Part shown: piece by piece, positions 4,470 to 5,372 of the stretch
Numbering within the stretch: the first letter of the stretch is position 1
Layout: each line of letters opens with the position of its first letter
Assembly: GCA_020027655.1 (NCBI GenBank)
Contig: JAHKKJ010000304.1
Location: forward strand, 1 to 5,372
Length of the DNA stretch: 5,372 bases
Source: Deltaproteobacteria bacterium
GTDB lineage: Bacteria; Desulfobacterota; Binatia; UBA9968
Direction: 5' to 3'
Position numbers and translations under genes: made by a program
Notes under the pieces: model-generated
Database searches by the model: none
Told to the model about the DNA's origin: nothing
The model's input: only the letters and a program-made list of their open reading frames with translations

Positions 4470-5372
4470 TCACCGCACCCCATTGATAATCTCCATCAAC
4501 TTGCCGGCATCTCTCAGCTGAGCAACCGACCAGGCGGTCTGGATTAAAATCGACTGCGCAGTGTCATTCAAGATGCCGTCACAGCAGGAGCGCACCTTGA
4601 CCTCCAGATCCGTATCGCTGAGCGGGTTTTCCGGCCCACCGCGGTAGCGCTCATCGGCCCAGCCTTCGACCGTGCGGCCGTTTTTTAGTCGAATGGCGAT
4701 GCGCGAACGCATCTTGTCGAAGCCCATTTTCTCGATCTCCGCATCAAGCTCGGTGGATATGCGCCGCTGCATCGCTTGCATCGGTTGAGCGCCGACGAAC
4801 TTGTCAGAGAATTCCCGTTTTCCGGCCTTGCGCTCGAGGGCGATCATGGCGAGGGCCGCCGGAAGAGAAAATTTGGCTTGGAGATGGTTTGCAGCAATGG
4901 GATAACGAATAGGCTTGAGAATGTTTGTTCCTGCGTAAACTTTGACCGAGTCAATTTCTTCCGGCTTGACGTCATGCTCGGTGACGAGCTTCAACATCAA
5001 TTCGATGGTCGGATGGGTGAGCACGCCGCATGGATAGGGTTTGATCGACACACCCGGTTCGACGATGGTCCATACTTTACCAAAACCCTGTGAAACCTTT
5101 TCTGCACTGACGCCGCCGCCCTGGACGGCGAAAAAGCCCCAGGGACCGTCTAAAGCGTCCGGATCCGCGGTGAATCCGCGCGCGGCGAGCAGCGCGGCGG
5201 TGACTCCATTTTCCGCGGCCCGGCCGACGTGCAACGGCTTGGTCATCGTACCGAAGTTGCAGCGAATGCCCGCGGCAAAACTTGCGGCAATCCCGAAACC
5301 GCTGCGCAGCGCGTCCCCCGTCAAGCCCAGTAGTTTTGCCGCGGCCGCATAGGCGCCGAAGGTTCCCACCGT
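4470..5372 (-). CDS. MmgE/PrpD family protein (2-methylcitrate dehydratase-like), N-terminus outside window
   Basis: The visible 300 residues are the C-terminal part of a protein whose family is usually about 450-480 residues long. The frame is still open at the window edge: the GTG at 5369 is preceded in frame by ACG, giving TVGTFGAYAAAAKLLGL, an internal motif of the family. It is therefore a valine codon, not a start. Hallmarks are GTMTKPLHVGRAAENG (residues 40-55 from that GTG, marking the active-site side of the helical domain), LLAARGFTADPDALDGPWG, KPYPCGVLTHPTIE, and near the end YRGGPENPLSD. Family members include 2-methylcitrate dehydratase, cis-aconitate decarboxylase and iminodisuccinate epimerase. 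Many environmental paralogues sit in organic-acid or aromatic catabolism gene sets, so the substrate cannot be named. It runs opposite to the cluster and shows no functional link to it. No frameshift or internal stop is seen. Confidence 0.9.
   Translation of the reverse strand, partial: TVGTFGAYAAAAKLLGLTGDALRSGFGIAASFAAGIRCNFGTMTKPLHVGRAAENGVTAALLAARGFTADPDALDGPWGFFAVQGGGVSAEKVSQGFGKVWTIVEPGVSIKPYPCGVLTHPTIELMLKLVTEHDVKPEEIDSVKVYAGTNILKPIRYPIAANHLQAKFSLPAALAMIALERKAGKREFSDKFVGAQPMQAMQRRISTELDAEIEKMGFDKMRSRIAIRLKNGRTVEGWADERYRGGPENPLSDTDLEVKVRSCCDGILNDTAQSILIQTAWSVAQLRDAGKLMEIINGVR

Noticed and set aside
4776..5352. Plus-strand frames opposite the MmgE/PrpD gene
   Set aside because: They are antisense to a gene with clear family motifs and show none of their own.

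Overview
The window carries a compact plus-strand gene cluster (848-4425) that looks like an uncharacterised TIR/macro-domain conflict (anti-phage type) system. It lies between a repeat-filled intergenic region on the left and, on the opposite strand, the 3' part of an ordinary metabolic gene of the MmgE/PrpD family on the right. The host is a bacterium of moderate to fairly high GC with many short palindromic intergenic repeats. The style of these repeats (imperfect GCAGCAAGCTGC-type palindromes, and TTCCCGC..GCGGGAA elements) resembles Desulfobacterota/Deltaproteobacteria or similar environmental genomes, but nothing in the window fixes the taxonomy.

Left part, 1-847. No intact gene is supported. 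Positions 1-70 hold small palindromes of interspersed-repeat type. Positions 188-223 are four copies of a degenerate 9-base repeat. They run into a short open frame ending at 307 that may be the last codons of a D-2-hydroxyacid dehydrogenase-like gene (weak). Positions 308-600 are AT-richer and have only short hairpins. Positions 616-828 pack at least five perfect-stem palindromes, the last one ending just before the ribosome binding site of the first cluster gene.

Central cluster, 848-4425. Four genes lie in one direction with short gaps or an overlap. (1) The first protein has an N-terminal nucleoside 2-deoxyribosyltransferase/TIR-like domain that keeps the putative catalytic glutamate, fused to a C-terminal ADP-ribose-binding macro domain. 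(2) The second is a small radical SAM enzyme with a CX3CX2C cluster motif and a GGDP motif, and no auxiliary-cluster cysteines. (3) The third is an N-terminal TIR domain with its catalytic glutamate, fused to a C-terminal formylglycine-generating-enzyme-like (C-type-lectin fold) domain that has lost one of the two active-site cysteines. It starts inside the stop codon of gene 2 (ATGA overlap). (4) The fourth is an 84-residue tryptophan-rich protein of unknown family with a near-ideal ribosome binding site.

A working model, which is inference, follows the logic of type II Thoeris. There a TIR protein makes an ADP-ribose-type signal from NAD+ and a macro-domain effector binds it. Here the TIR-FGE-like protein would be the sensor and signal producer. 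The NDT-like/macro fusion would be the effector, with a nucleotide- or NAD-cleaving domain in place of the membrane domain of ThsA. The radical SAM enzyme and the 84-residue protein would be extra components without a counterpart in classical Thoeris.

Right part, 4426-5372. A 44-base convergent spacer without a clear terminator is followed by the C-terminal two thirds of an MmgE/PrpD protein on the minus strand, cut by the window edge.
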